From NCBI GenBank assembly GCA_963762435.1, contig CAVXLN010000009.1, positions 1 to 64,000 of the forward strand: 64,000 nt of DNA. The letters run 5' to 3'. Below are positions 1 to 9,292 of this stretch, in pieces. Position numbers and translations under genes: made by a program. The DNA is from JAXDMU01 sp963762435. GTDB lineage: Bacteria > Pseudomonadota > Alphaproteobacteria > ATCC43930 > CGMCC-115725. Each line of letters opens with the position of its first letter. The stretch's first letter is position 1. The notes below the pieces were generated by a model that was not told the origin of the DNA, made no database searches, and worked only from the letters and a program-made list of their open reading frames with translations.

Positions 1-1189
1 TAATTGCCTCCGCGCCAGAGACCCGCAGCTTGGCGATGCCGCCAAGGAGCTGCAGGGATGAGCCCCGACAGCTTGCCCTGCAGCGCGACCAGGGGCCGCT
101 GCAGGCGGAGCTGCCAGGCGCCCGAGGCGAGGGTGACGAGCACCGCGACGAGCACCAGGCCGACCGCGTAGAACGGCACCCTGCCGGGGCCGAAGTCGAA
201 GACCTGGTACAGGTTGAACAGCGCGAACAGGGCGCTCATCAGGGTGGACAGGGTGGTCGCCGCCAGCGTGCGCTGCATGGTCTCGATGCCGAAGGCGCGC
301 ACCGCCAGGTCGCCGGCGCTGTAGCTCTGGAAGAAGTGGGCGGGCAGGTCCAGCAGGCGGTCCCACACCGCCGCCTGCAGCGTGGCCGAGGTGCGGCCCT
401 CCAGGCGCACGATGGCGAAGCCCTTGACGATGTCGAACGCCGAGGTGGCCAGCGCGGCGACCGCCAGGCCGAAGGCGACCTGCGCGTGCCTGGCCGCGGA
501 CGGCGCCGGGGATGATGGTGTCGAACAGGGCCCGGTGGCCTGGTGATCATGCCCAGGACCCCGGCCAGGACCCCCATGAGGCAGATGGTCAGGATGTCCC
601 AGGTGCTGTCGAAGGCGCCGAAGCGCAGGACGTCCCAGCCAGAGAGGGGCCTCGGCGGCAGCCGGCGGTACAGCGCGCCGGCGAAGGACAGCAGCTCGCT
701 CGCGACCTCGGCGGTGACCCGCTCCCTGCTGCCGGTGGCCGGATCGCAGACCTCATAGCCGTGGGCGCTCGTCGGCAGCAGCGCCACCGGGCCCCGATCC
801 GACTCCCAGTATCCCAGGAGCGGGCCGTGATCCCCTCCCACCACGCGCCCCGCAGCGCCACCTGCCGCACCCGCAGCCCGGACAGCCGGGCCACGCGCTG
901 GGACTCGCGCTCGGCTGGTGGATGGGCTGCCCTCCAGGCGCGCAGCGGGCAGGTTGCCCAGGGGCACGCCCAGCCGCTCGCACACCATCTTGATGGCGGC
1001 GTACAGCGGCTCCGCGTCGCGCTCGATGACCAGGCTCTCGGCATTGCCGTCCAGCACCGCCGCCAGCCGGGCCAGCGAGGTGGCCACCGCGGCCCGATCG
1101 GCCTCCTCGCTGCGGCGCAGCCGCTCGCGGACGGCCGCCGCCGGAGCGGGGCCGCGGACCGTGTCGTGCTGGCCGGAGGTCTCCCTCAT
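1..1189 (-). CDS. NHLM-type bacteriocin exporter, second ABC subunit (3' part beyond window, frame broken)
   Basis: Likely the non-peptidase partner of a peptide exporter. The N-terminal ~200 residues form a cytosolic domain, then the segment RRLPPRPLSGWDVLRFG leads into membrane helices (TWDILTICLMGVLAGVLGMI). This is the arrangement of the NHLM-family ATP-binding subunit, in which an unrelated domain precedes the ABC membrane region. The ATPase domain would lie left of the window; the last readable residues are LGGIAKLRVSGAEAI. The ATG at 1189 overlaps the stop of the upstream exporter gene (ATGA), so translation is probably coupled. Reading needs frame changes near 900, 840 and 540, and more toward the edge, so the gene is either decayed or wrongly sequenced. 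Family assignment rests on recognised sequence style, not a search. Confidence 0.7.
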
Positions 1190-3373
1190 TCAGCACGGAT
1201 CAGCCGGGCGTACGCGCCGTCCGCCCGCGCCAGCTCGTCATGGGTGCCGCGCTGCACGACCACGCCCCGCTCCAGGACCAGGATCTCGTCGCAATCGCGG
1301 ATGGTGCTCAGCCGGTGGGCGACGATCAGACAGGTGCAGCCGCGCCGCCGCAGGTTGTCGTCCACCCGCTGCTCGGTGTGCGGATCGAGGGCGCTGGTCG
1401 CCTCATCGAGGACGAGGATCGACGGCTGGTTGACCAGGGCTCGGGCGATCTCCAGGCGCTGTCGTTGGCCGCCGCTGAAGTTGCGGCCGCCTTCCTCGAC
1501 CGTGCTGTCGTAGCCGCCGCCGCGCGCGGCGATGTCCTCGTGGATGCAGGCGTCCCGCGGCCGCGCGGACGATGTCCTCGTCGGCCAGGTTGTGTCCCAC
1601 AGTGAGGTTGTCGCGGACGGTGCCCTCGAACAAGAGGATGTCCTGATCGACCAGGGCGAGCGAGTTCGCCAGCCGCTCGCGCGGGATGGCGTGCCTCGGG
1701 ACGCCGTCGAAGAGGATCTCGCCGGACCACGGCGCGATACAGACCGGCCACCAGCTTGGCCACCGTGCATTTGCCGCTGCCCGAACCGCCGACCAGGGCG
1801 ACACGCATGCCGGGCCGCAGCGTCAGGTTGAAGTCCGTCAATCAGAGGCTCGGCCAGCCGGTTGTAGCCAAAGGTGACGTTGCGCAGCTCGATCTGGCCG
1901 CTGAGTCGGCGCGCGGCAGGGCGGCGCCTGCGGCGGACGCGTTTCTCGTCGAAGCAGGGATCGAGGCGGTATCGCTCCACGTCTTCCAGGCGGTCGATGT
2001 CGGCCGAGATTTCCTGTATCGCACTGCCAAAGGAAACGAGTTGGTTGACGGGCTGCAGGAAGCTCGAGAGCAGGCTCTGGAACGCGACCAGCATTCCGAG
2101 GGTCAGATCCCCGTCCATCACCAGCAGGCCGCCGGTGCACAGGACGCGACGGCGTGGAAACGGCCGTCAGGAAGGTCGGGACCGCGTTCAGGAACACCGT
2201 CGCCGCGCCCAGCGCCTGACGTTGCGTGGTCACCTTGGCCAGGTAGCCGGCCCAGCGCGTGAAGAAGTCGGACTCGGAGCCCGTAGCCTTGAGCGTCTCG
2301 ATGATCTGGATGCCGCCCATGCGGTGGCCAGCAGTTTGCCCTCGTTCTGTTGCAGGCTGCTATTCTGATCGGCGCGCCGCCGAGCGACCCAGCGGAGGGC
2401 AAGCAGGTTGAGCGAGGCGAGGGAGATGCTGAGCAAGGTCAGCAGCGACGTCGTAGCCGAACATGATGACGGCGTAGAAGACCAGCGAGACGACGTTGAC
2501 GACGGTGGTCGAGAGCTGGCCGGAAAGGAGTTGGGCGACCCGATCGTTGCTGGCCACGCGCGAGCTGATGTCGCCGGCATAGCGCTGGGGAAGAACTCGA
2601 CCGGCAGGCGCAGGACGTGCCAGAGGAACTTGCTGGAACTCGCCAGGGCAAGCGCATGCCGAGCCGCCGCAGATAGTGCTGCTGCAGCCAGGTCAGAAAG
2701 CCGCGCACCAGCGCCGTCAAGCCCATGCCCAGCGAGCAGAGGACGCAGCCAGGTCGTCTTCTGCTCGACGAGGACGTCATCGACGAAGAAGACGAGAAGT
2801 GATGGGAAGAATCAGCCCGGGGATGACCAGCGACAGCGATGCCAGGATCACGTAGAGCAGCGCCAGTCGCGAGCCGGCGCAGCCGCCTGCGCAGCGTGCG
2901 TATCAGGCGAGGCCGCTGCCGCCGCTTCCGAAATTCCGGCCCCGGCGCGAAGGTCAGCACGACGCCGGTGAAGGACTGGTCGAACTCCTCGTCCGTCACC
3001 GTGCGCGGCCCCGCGGCCGGATCGTTCAGGTAGACCTTGCCCCGGCCGAAGCCCTCGACCACGAGGAAATGGTTGAAGTTCCAGAAGACGATGCACGGCG
3101 GCGGCATGTCGCGCAGGTCGGCCGGCTCCTTCTTGAAGCCTTTGGCTTCCAGGCCGTACTTCCGGGCCGCCTTGAGCACGTTGGTCGCCTTGGTGCCGTC
3201 GCGGGAAACGCCGCAATCCAGACGCAGCACCTCCAGCGGCACGAACCGGCCGTAGTGGGCCAGCATGATGGCCAGCGCTGCCGCGCCGCACTCCACCGCC
3301 TCCATCTGCAGCACGGTCGGTGTGCGTACGCGGCGATCCGCCGCTTCCTCTGCTGGTCCGTGCTGGCTGGCAT
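1186..3373 (-). CDS. Peptidase-containing ABC exporter (C39 peptidase + ABC), NHLM bacteriocin type, frame broken
   Basis: Predicted to cleave a double-glycine leader and export the peptide across the inner membrane. The C39 domain is readable: VLQMEAVECGAAAL holds the catalytic Cys, WNFNHFLVVEGF the His and YLNDPAAGPR the Asp. Membrane-domain fragments follow (RVAQLLSGQLSTTVVNVVSL; QIIETLKATGSESDFFTRW). The ATPase has Walker A GGSGSGKCTVA, with Cys in place of the usual Ser/Thr after GK, signature NFSGGQRQRLEIARAL, Walker B ILVLDEATSALD and H-loop IVAHRLSTI. These pieces lie in different frames, needing at least six frame changes. The start is taken as ATG 3373 (GTG 3376 just upstream), preceded by AAGGA. 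It sits between the precursor peptide gene and the second ABC subunit, all on one strand. Confidence 0.85.
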
Positions 3374-3493
3374 CACCTCGGTCCTTGTGTGAGGGTTTCA
3401 GGGCGCCGGGGACCGACCGCTGCCGCCGGCTGAGAGGCAGCAGCGGCCGGTCCCCTTGCGCTGGGCGGGCGCGCCACGCGCCCGCGCCGGCAG

Positions 3494-3670
3494 CTACCAC
3501 TTGATTGTGATGCCGTTCTTGCCGCCGATGTTCAGCGACCCGCCACCGGCGACCTTGTCCAGCTCGCCTTCCTTCAGCTCGCCCTGGGCCGGAGCCTGGG
3601 TGGGCTCCTTCTTCGAGATGGCATCCTGCTCGGCGCTCTGGGTCTTCTCGGTCACGTTCTGCTGGCTCAT
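3494..3670 (-). CDS. Double-glycine-leader precursor peptide (58 aa, putative bacteriocin/RiPP-like)
   Basis: A 58-residue peptide with a hydrophilic leader of about 44 residues ending GELDKVAGGG, the double-glycine signature cut by C39 peptidases. The remaining core is SLNIGGKNGITIKW, 14 residues, Gly-rich and without Cys. The start is ATG 3670, with AGGAGAG about nine bases upstream; a longer in-frame extension to 3754 lacks this site. It lies about 120 bases upstream of the C39 exporter gene on the same strand, which strongly suggests they work together. The core has no Ser/Thr/Cys pattern typical of lanthipeptides and no maturase gene is visible, so it may be an unmodified bacteriocin or signalling peptide. 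The cleavage site is inferred from the motif. This is one of the few intact frames in the first 5.5 kb. Confidence 0.75.
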   Translation of the reverse strand: MSQQNVTEKTQSAEQDAISKKEPTQAPAQGELKEGELDKVAGGGSLNIGGKNGITIKW

Positions 3671-3968
3671 TATGATCTTCTCTCCTAGTTGCGGATGGAC
3701 CCGTCGCCGGAGCCCACCCTGGGGAATTAGGGCGCCCCCACCATCGGGGACCACCCTAATCTGTCACTTGCCCCGCAGCGCCGCGCCCTGCCGGCTCCGC
3801 GCTGCCTTTTGCATGATTAGACGCCCGGGCCTTTATTTCGGGCAAAGTGATCTCAAAAAAACGATCGCGCGTCCGCCGATCTATGGGACCGATGGACACG
3901 CCCAGATGATCACAATGAGCGCCGCGGTGCGCGCGGGTGTGGGGGGGAGGCCTGCGATATGGGAGCGG
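3671..3968. other. Gene-free stretch upstream of the precursor peptide
   Basis: No convincing coding sequence on either strand. It must hold the promoter of the leftward peptide/exporter operon. The part around 3800-3870 is the least GC-rich and includes a run of seven A, but I see no confident -35/-10 pair. Confidence 0.5.
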
Positions 3969-5509
3969 TCAGGAGCGCGAATGGGCGGAGCGGCGGCGGC
4001 GTAGGAGCGCGGCGAACACAAGCACGACCAGCGACAGCGGTGCAGACGCTCCAGCGGCCCCTGACGCGCTGCAGCCGCCGCTGCTGCTGCTGCTCAGTCC
4101 GGGCGCGGCGGCCACCTGCGACTTGTTGAGCACCACGATGCGCCCGGCCACGGTCTCCAGTTCCACCGGCCCGGCCCCGACGCCGCTCAGATCGACCTGG
4201 TAGCGGCCATCGAGCAGGTCCCCCACCGGCGCGCTCAAGGGGCCGTTGCCAGAGGCATAGAAGCGGAGCTGATCGCCCTGCCCGGGCCCCAGGCTGGCCC
4301 GCCCCGTCCTGCGGCGCCACGATCACCCGCAGCGAGTCCGCGCCGAGCCGCTGCGCCTTGACGCTCGCGCCGGTCCGCTCCAGGTCCAGCCCCACCACCA
4401 CCTGCGTCTCCAGGTGATGCTCGATCACCCCAGGCGCGGTGAGCGCGCCGCTGTGCTCGATGTGCAGGTCCACCCTGTACGGCCCCGGCAGCCGCGCCGC
4501 CAGGGACGCCACGTAGGTCCCATCCTCAGGCTCGTTGTCTCCGTCCTGCCCTGCGTCGTTCAGGGTGAGCTGCACTGGCTGCCCGGCGAACCCGATCGCC
4601 GGCATCCCCTGCGCCAGCTCCCAGCGCGCCTGCCCCGGCGTCAGGTCGCCGTTCGACTCTATCAGCGCCGCCACCTGATCGTGCGTTGACGGCGCCGCCG
4701 CGACGATGCCGCCCGCCGCGGCCTGCTCCGTGGTCACCGTCGCCGTCACCTTGGCCTGCAAGAGCGGCAGCCCCTGCTCGCGCAGCCGCACCACCAGCCG
4801 CATCGTGTCCCCGCTGCGGTACAGCGCCCGCCCGAACCCCGCGCTCATCGCCACCTGGCCGGCGATCGCGCTGCCCGAGACGTACGTCGCCAGCCGCGCC
4901 GGCTCGCCGCCCCCGCCAGAGGCGCTGCCGCTCAGGCGCACCTGCCACGGCCCGGCGAAGGCCGGCGACACGCACAACAGCGAGGTCCCGGACTGCGCGC
5001 ACGGCCCCCGCGCCGCCACGTTGTTGCCGACGATGCTGAGCTGCAGGTTGGCGTCCGGGTGCTCCCACGCCGCCAGCACCAGCAGCCAGGGCTCGGCGCC
5101 GGTGAAGCTGGAAGTCGGTCTCCAGGGCCGTCCCCTGCTGCACCGCGCCCACCGCCCGATTGCCGATCCCCCGCCCCCCCAGCACGTGCTCGACGAGCGC
5201 CGCCGCCACCGCCTCGCTGACGCCGGCCAGCGAGTCCGGCAGCGCGTACGACCCCGGCGGCGGCGCCAGCGGCCCGGCGAGCCCGCCGGTCCGCCCCAGG
5301 GCCCCCACCCAGCGCGGATCCCGCAGCGGCCCGGTGATCCCCAACAGGCGCAGCGACGCGCCCGCCCCCAGCAGCCCGGCCACCGGGTCCTCCTCGGCCA
5401 GGGCCGTCGGCTGGGCCAGCCCATCGGACCAGACCCATAGGCGCCGGTTGCCGCCTTGGGCCTGGCCGTCCCCCTGCAGGCGCGCCACCCCCTGCGCCAG
5501 CGCGGCGCG
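3969..5509 (-). CDS. Surface protein with vWA-like segment, beta-sandwich region and Myxo-CTERM-like sorting tail (5' end lost, frame broken)
   Basis: The surviving N-terminal part (5100-5500) reads like the end of a von Willebrand A domain (RLWVWSDGLAQP, then LRLLGITGPLRDPRW). A long region rich in beta-strand-like segments follows (AMSAGFGRALYRSGDTMRL; GTYVASLAARLPGPYRVDLH). The tail has a Ser run, then GGCSASG, a hydrophobic helix (APLSLVVLVFAALL) and RRRR, the layout of Myxo-CTERM sorting signals. Frame changes are needed near 5110 and 4305. The N-terminus is missing because the sequence switches to lepA at about 5510. It shares strand with the peptide operon but is separated by 300 bases, so a functional link is unproven. 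The tail suggests a myxobacterial or related donor for this block. Confidence 0.6.
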
Positions 5510-5516
5510 GCGGCCG
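5505..5516. other. Probable chimeric junction between two unrelated sequences
   Basis: LepA homology begins abruptly at codons for AEPERVRQQIEDVIG, with the GTPase motifs G1-G4 absent. The leftward vWA-like gene is cut at the same place before its N-terminus. Two genes truncated at one point, with error-rich sequence on one side only, fit an assembly or library join better than a biological insertion. Confidence 0.7.
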
Positions 5517-6892
5517 AGCCGGAGCGCGTCAGGCAGCAGATCGAGGATGTCATCGGCCTCGACGCGTCGGACGCGGTGCTGATCTCGGCCAAGACCGGCA
5601 TCAATATCGAAGGCGTGCTCGAAGCGCTGGTGGCACGCCTGCCGGCACCCAAGGGCGATGCCGAGGCGCCGCTGAAGGCGCTGCTCGTCGACAGCTGGTA
5701 CGACGCCTATCTGGGCGTCGTCATCCTGGTGCGCGTCCGCGACGGCGTGCTCAAGACCGGCGACAAGATCCGTATGATGGCGGCGGGTGCGTCATACCAG
5801 GTCGAGCGCGTCGGCGTGTTCACGCCGAAGCCGCTCATCACCGGCGAGCTTGGGCCGGGCGAGGTGGGCTTCATCACCGCCGGCATCAAGGCCGTGGCCG
5901 ACACCAATGTCGGCGATACGATCACCGAAGAGCGGCGCCCGGCGGCCGAGCCGCTGCCGGGCTTCAAGCCCTCGATCCCGGTCGTGTTCTGCGGGCTCTT
6001 CCCGGTCGATGCCAACGACTACGAGCATCTCAGGGACAGCCTCGCCAAGCTCCGCCTCAACGATGCGAGCTTCGAGGCCGAGGCCGAGACCTCGGCGGCA
6101 TTGGGCTTCGGCTTCCGCGTCGGCTGCCTGGGCCTGCTCCATCTCGAGATCATCCAGGAGCGGCTCGAGCGCGAGTTCAATCTCGACCTCATCACCACCG
6201 CCCCCTCGGTCGTCTATCGCATCCACAAGACCAATGGCGATGTCATGGAGCTGCACAATCCGGTCGACATGCCGGACCCGGTCAAGATCGACCATATCGA
6301 GGAGCCCTGGATCCGGGCCACGATCCTGGTCCCGGACGAGTATCTGGGCTCGATTCTGGCGCTCTGCACCGAGCGGCGCGGGTCGCAGGTCGACCTCACC
6401 TATGCCGGCAACCGCGCCATGCTGGTCTATCGCCTGCCCTTGAACGAGGTCGTGTTCGATTTCTACGACCGGCTCAAATCCGTCAGCCGCGGCTATGCCA
6501 GCTTCGATTATCAGATGGATGGCTACGAGACCGGCGACCTCGTGGTCATGAACATCCTGGTCAATCACGAGCCGGTCGACGCGCTCGCCACCATCGTCCA
6601 TCGCAGCCAGGCCGATTCGCGCGGCCGCGCCCTCTGCGCGCGCCTCAAGGATCTGATCCCCTCGCAGCTCTTTCAGATCGCGATCCAGGCGGCGCTGGGC
6701 GGCCGCGTCATCGCGCGCGAGACGGTCAAGGCGATGCGCAAGGACGTGCTCGCCAAATGCTATGGCGGCGACATCAGCCGCAAGCGCAAGCTTCTGGACA
6801 AGCAGAAGGAAGGCAAGAAGCGCATGCGCCAGTTCGGCAAGGTCGAGATCCCGCAATCGGCCTTCCTGGCGGCGCTCAAGATGAACGAGTAG
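5510..6892 (+). CDS. lepA: Elongation factor 4 (LepA), 5'-truncated
   Basis: LepA is a ribosome-associated GTPase that acts on stalled or mistranslocated elongation complexes. About 460 of the usual ~600 residues remain. The G5 motif SAKTG is present, followed by domain II (ALLVDSWYDAYLGVVILVRV), the EF-G-like domains (CLGLLHLEIIQERLEREFN) and the LepA-specific C-terminal domain (CYGGDISRKRKLLDKQKEGKKRM). The P-loop, switch motifs and NKxD are missing, so this copy as written could not bind GTP. No genuine start codon exists: reading frame upstream of 5510 is foreign sequence. In the real genome the 5' part presumably lies intact elsewhere. The 3' end faces a beta-helix protein gene. Confidence 0.95.
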   Translation, partial: AAEPERVRQQIEDVIGLDASDAVLISAKTGINIEGVLEALVARLPAPKGDAEAPLKALLVDSWYDAYLGVVILVRVRDGVLKTGDKIRMMAAGASYQVERVGVFTPKPLITGELGPGEVGFITAGIKAVADTNVGDTITEERRPAAEPLPGFKPSIPVVFCGLFPVDANDYEHLRDSLAKLRLNDASFEAEAETSAALGFGFRVGCLGLLHLEIIQERLEREFNLDLITTAPSVVYRIHKTNGDVMELHNPVDMPDPVKIDHIEEPWIRATILVPDEYLGSILALCTERRGSQVDLTYAGNRAMLVYRLPLNEVVFDFYDRLKSVSRGYASFDYQMDGYETGDLVVMNILVNHEPVDALATIVHRSQADSRGRALCARLKDLIPSQLFQIAIQAALGGRVIARETVKAMRKDVLAKCYGGDISRKRKLLDKQKEGKKRMRQFGKVEIPQSAFLAALKMNE

Positions 6893-6933
6893 GGGGCAGT
6901 CGGTCGTCTACCCGGCTCTCCGAACCCCCTACT
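6888..6933. terminator. Possible shared hairpin between convergent lepA and beta-helix gene ends
   Basis: AGTAGGGGG at 6888-6896 is exactly complementary to CCCCCTACT at 6925-6933. The arms cover both stop codons, with a 28-base loop. There is no T tract, so a terminator role is tentative. Confidence 0.35.
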
Positions 6934-9292
6934 GCGTCTCGACCGCCACGCTGCTTGATCCATGCAGGCCGCCATTGGCGTCCTTGAAGCGGACGAAGAT
7001 GCGCGAAGTGCCCGGCGCAAAGGCGATCGGACCGCTCGCCTGCAGGAAGATCGAAAAGGTCGGCGTGCCGCCGGTGGGGATGGTCGCCGCGACCGAGCTC
7101 GTGGGCGGGCTGAGGCACTGGCTGGTTGCCGGGTTGGTCTGGCACAGCGTCGCCGTCACGGGGAGGGCGGTGGTCCCGGTATCGGCCGAAACGGTCAGCG
7201 ATCCGGTGGCCCCGACATTGTCGCTCGCGAGCGCAAAGGCGCCGACGCCGCCCAAAGGAACCGAGACGACGCCGTTATTGGTCGCGGTCGCCGCCAGCGC
7301 GATGACATCCGGGACGGGCGTGGTCGACATGGCGAGATCGACCGTATTGACGCCCGTGACGGCAGCGGCCGGCGCCATGCCGGCACAGGCGAACTGGAGC
7401 GCCAGGCCCGGTGCGCTGAACGCCGCCGTGCCGTGGAAGGAGAGCAGGAAGGATTGCGCGCCGTTGTTGGCGGCGAGAGTCGCAGGCGTGCCCGGCGTGC
7501 CGACCGGCGCGTTGGTGGCCGGATTGGTCTGCTGATAGGCCATCGTCAGCCCGGCCGGCGCGGTGGCCGGCAGGAACACTTGGCAATCGCTGAGCGGCGT
7601 GGTCCCCGCATTGATCATGGAGGCGAAGATTGTCGCCACATTGCCGAGCTCCACCGACCGCGAGCCGGGCAAGACCGCGGCGAAAATGGTCGTGGGCGCG
7701 AGCGCGGGAGGCGGCGCGGTCGGTGCGGTGGCAGCCGGACCGGGGCATGAGTTGAACAGGCTCGAGCAGGCCCCGACATCGGTGGCGCTCGCCGGCAGGA
7801 AACCCTCCAACAGGCCAAAGGCAATCGCCGGGCTGCCCGCTTGCAGCGCGAAATTGGCCGAGGCCGGCGCCGTCATCATCGGGTTGGTATTCGTCTTGTT
7901 GCTGGCGGTCGAGTAGGCGGCAATGTCGCTGCCATAGAGGCCGAGGCCGGTGTTTCCGGTCGTCAGCTCGCCGGCGCCGACGCCACCGAAGGTAATGTTG
8001 TTGACGAAAATGTTGTTGCTGTCGGTGATGCCCGCGGAAGAGCCGGCGATCAGCGGAACATTGTTGGCGCCGCACAAGGTCGTGCCGCTGACCTGACCGC
8101 TGCAGCCTGGATTGGCAGGGGTTACGACCGACTGGGCGACGTTGTTGATCCAGACGTTGTTGGCGCCGCCGGCTTGGCTGAGATCGGCCAGACCGAAGCT
8201 GTTGTTGCAAGTGTCCGTGCCGTTGGCATAGGCCGTGTTGTTGGCGACGGTGGTGTTGGAGGTGCGGAAGACATGGATGCCGCGCCCGCCATTGGCATAG
8301 GAGGCGTTGCCCATGACGAGGGTCTGGTAGGGGAAGACGATCGTGGCGGTCGTTTCATCGAGGAAGGTGTCCAAGATGATGCCGTTGCCGTCGGTGTGGG
8401 CGCCGCAACCGACCGGATTGTTCGGCGCGATCATATTGTCATAGACGTTGTTCCACGCGACGATATTGTGAAACGGCGCGTAGACGCCGGCTGCCGGATT
8501 GAATGACGCCGTGTCCATGCCGGACGGCGAGTAAGTACCGGTCCCGCCGGCATAAGTGCTGCCCGAAGCGCAGGACGCATTGCCGGCCTCGATACACTGC
8601 ACGACCACAAGCCCGATGCCGGAGCCCTGGTATCCCGAGGTCCAAGCGTCGTGATAGACGGTATTGTGGATGATGTAATACCACTCTTTGTTATTGAAGT
8701 CGATACCGCCCAGGTTGCAGTGGTGCGCAATGCTGTTGAGCACCCAGATGTGATGGCTCGAATTGCCGGTGCCGTAGGTGTCGCCATCGCTGGCGATGCA
8801 GGCGTCGGCGATGCCGTCGGTCTGGAGCGCATTGTTGCCGTCGAGCTCGAACCCATCGACGACGACATAATTCGCCGGCTGCTCGATGCCCCAGAGATGG
8901 CCGCCGCCGGGTGCCAGGATATGGCAGCCATCAAGCGTCTGGCAGCGATAGGTGACATAGCCGTTCGGGTTCGGTGCGCTGCCGCCGTGCTGGATCAACA
9001 CATTGGCTTCGTAGGTGCCGGGCGCAACATTGATGCAATCGCCGCCGGCGCGGGCCGAGCTGTCGGCGTGCTGAACGGTCTTCCAGGGGCTCGCCTGCGT
9101 ACCCGGGTTGGAGTCGCTGCCCGTCGTGGCCACATAGAAATTGTTGGCGCAGGTGTAGAAGGGGGCCGCAAACAGCGCCGCGCTCGGCCCGGGCTGCTCC
9201 GCCGCGCTGGCCGGGGCCACAGAGGCCGCCAATCCCAGGAAGCCGCACAAGACGGAGAGCCAGAGATACCTCGGAAAACGGAATGCGCTCAA
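6929..9292 (-). CDS. Secreted right-handed parallel beta-helix protein
   Basis: About 787 residues from the TTG start at 9292, which follows GGGGGA; an ATG at 9355 gives a longer N-terminus without a clear ribosome site. A signal peptide (YLWLSVLCGFLGLAASVAPASA) is followed by FYVATTGSDSNPGTQASPWKT, the usual opening of pectate-lyase-like beta-helix proteins. Rungs rich in Asn and Val follow (YVVVDGFELDGNN, NTTVANNTAYANGTD). The C-terminal ~250 residues are Ala/Thr/Gly-rich and resemble repeated beta-sandwich modules (GTTPLSDCQVFLPATAPAGL). The substrate is unknown; a polysaccharide-binding or -degrading role outside the cell is an inference from the fold. The gene stands alone downstream of an AT-rich promoter region. 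Confidence 0.75.
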   Translation of the reverse strand: MSAFRFPRYLWLSVLCGFLGLAASVAPASAAEQPGPSAALFAAPFYTCANNFYVATTGSDSNPGTQASPWKTVQHADSSARAGGDCINVAPGTYEANVLIQHGGSAPNPNGYVTYRCQTLDGCHILAPGGGHLWGIEQPANYVVVDGFELDGNNALQTDGIADACIASDGDTYGTGNSSHHIWVLNSIAHHCNLGGIDFNNKEWYYIIHNTVYHDAWTSGYQGSGIGLVVVQCIEAGNASCASGSTYAGGTGTYSPSGMDTASFNPAAGVYAPFHNIVAWNNVYDNMIAPNNPVGCGAHTDGNGIILDTFLDETTATIVFPYQTLVMGNASYANGGRGIHVFRTSNTTVANNTAYANGTDTCNNSFGLADLSQAGGANNVWINNVAQSVVTPANPGCSGQVSGTTLCGANNVPLIAGSSAGITDSNNIFVNNITFGGVGAGELTTGNTGLGLYGSDIAAYSTASNKTNTNPMMTAPASANFALQAGSPAIAFGLLEGFLPASATDVGACSSLFNSCPGPAATAPTAPPPALAPTTIFAAVLPGSRSVELGNVATIFASMINAGTTPLSDCQVFLPATAPAGLTMAYQQTNPATNAPVGTPGTPATLAANNGAQSFLLSFHGTAAFSAPGLALQFACAGMAPAAAVTGVNTVDLAMSTTPVPDVIALAATATNNGVVSVPLGGVGAFALASDNVGATGSLTVSADTGTTALPVTATLCQTNPATSQCLSPPTSSVAATIPTGGTPTFSIFLQASGPIAFAPGTSRIFVRFKDANGGLHGSSSVAVETQ

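Noticed and set aside
5510..6892. lepA as a naturally truncated gene or internal-start isoform
   Set aside because: Truncation removes all nucleotide-binding motifs and coincides with the cut of an opposing gene, so an artefactual join is simpler.
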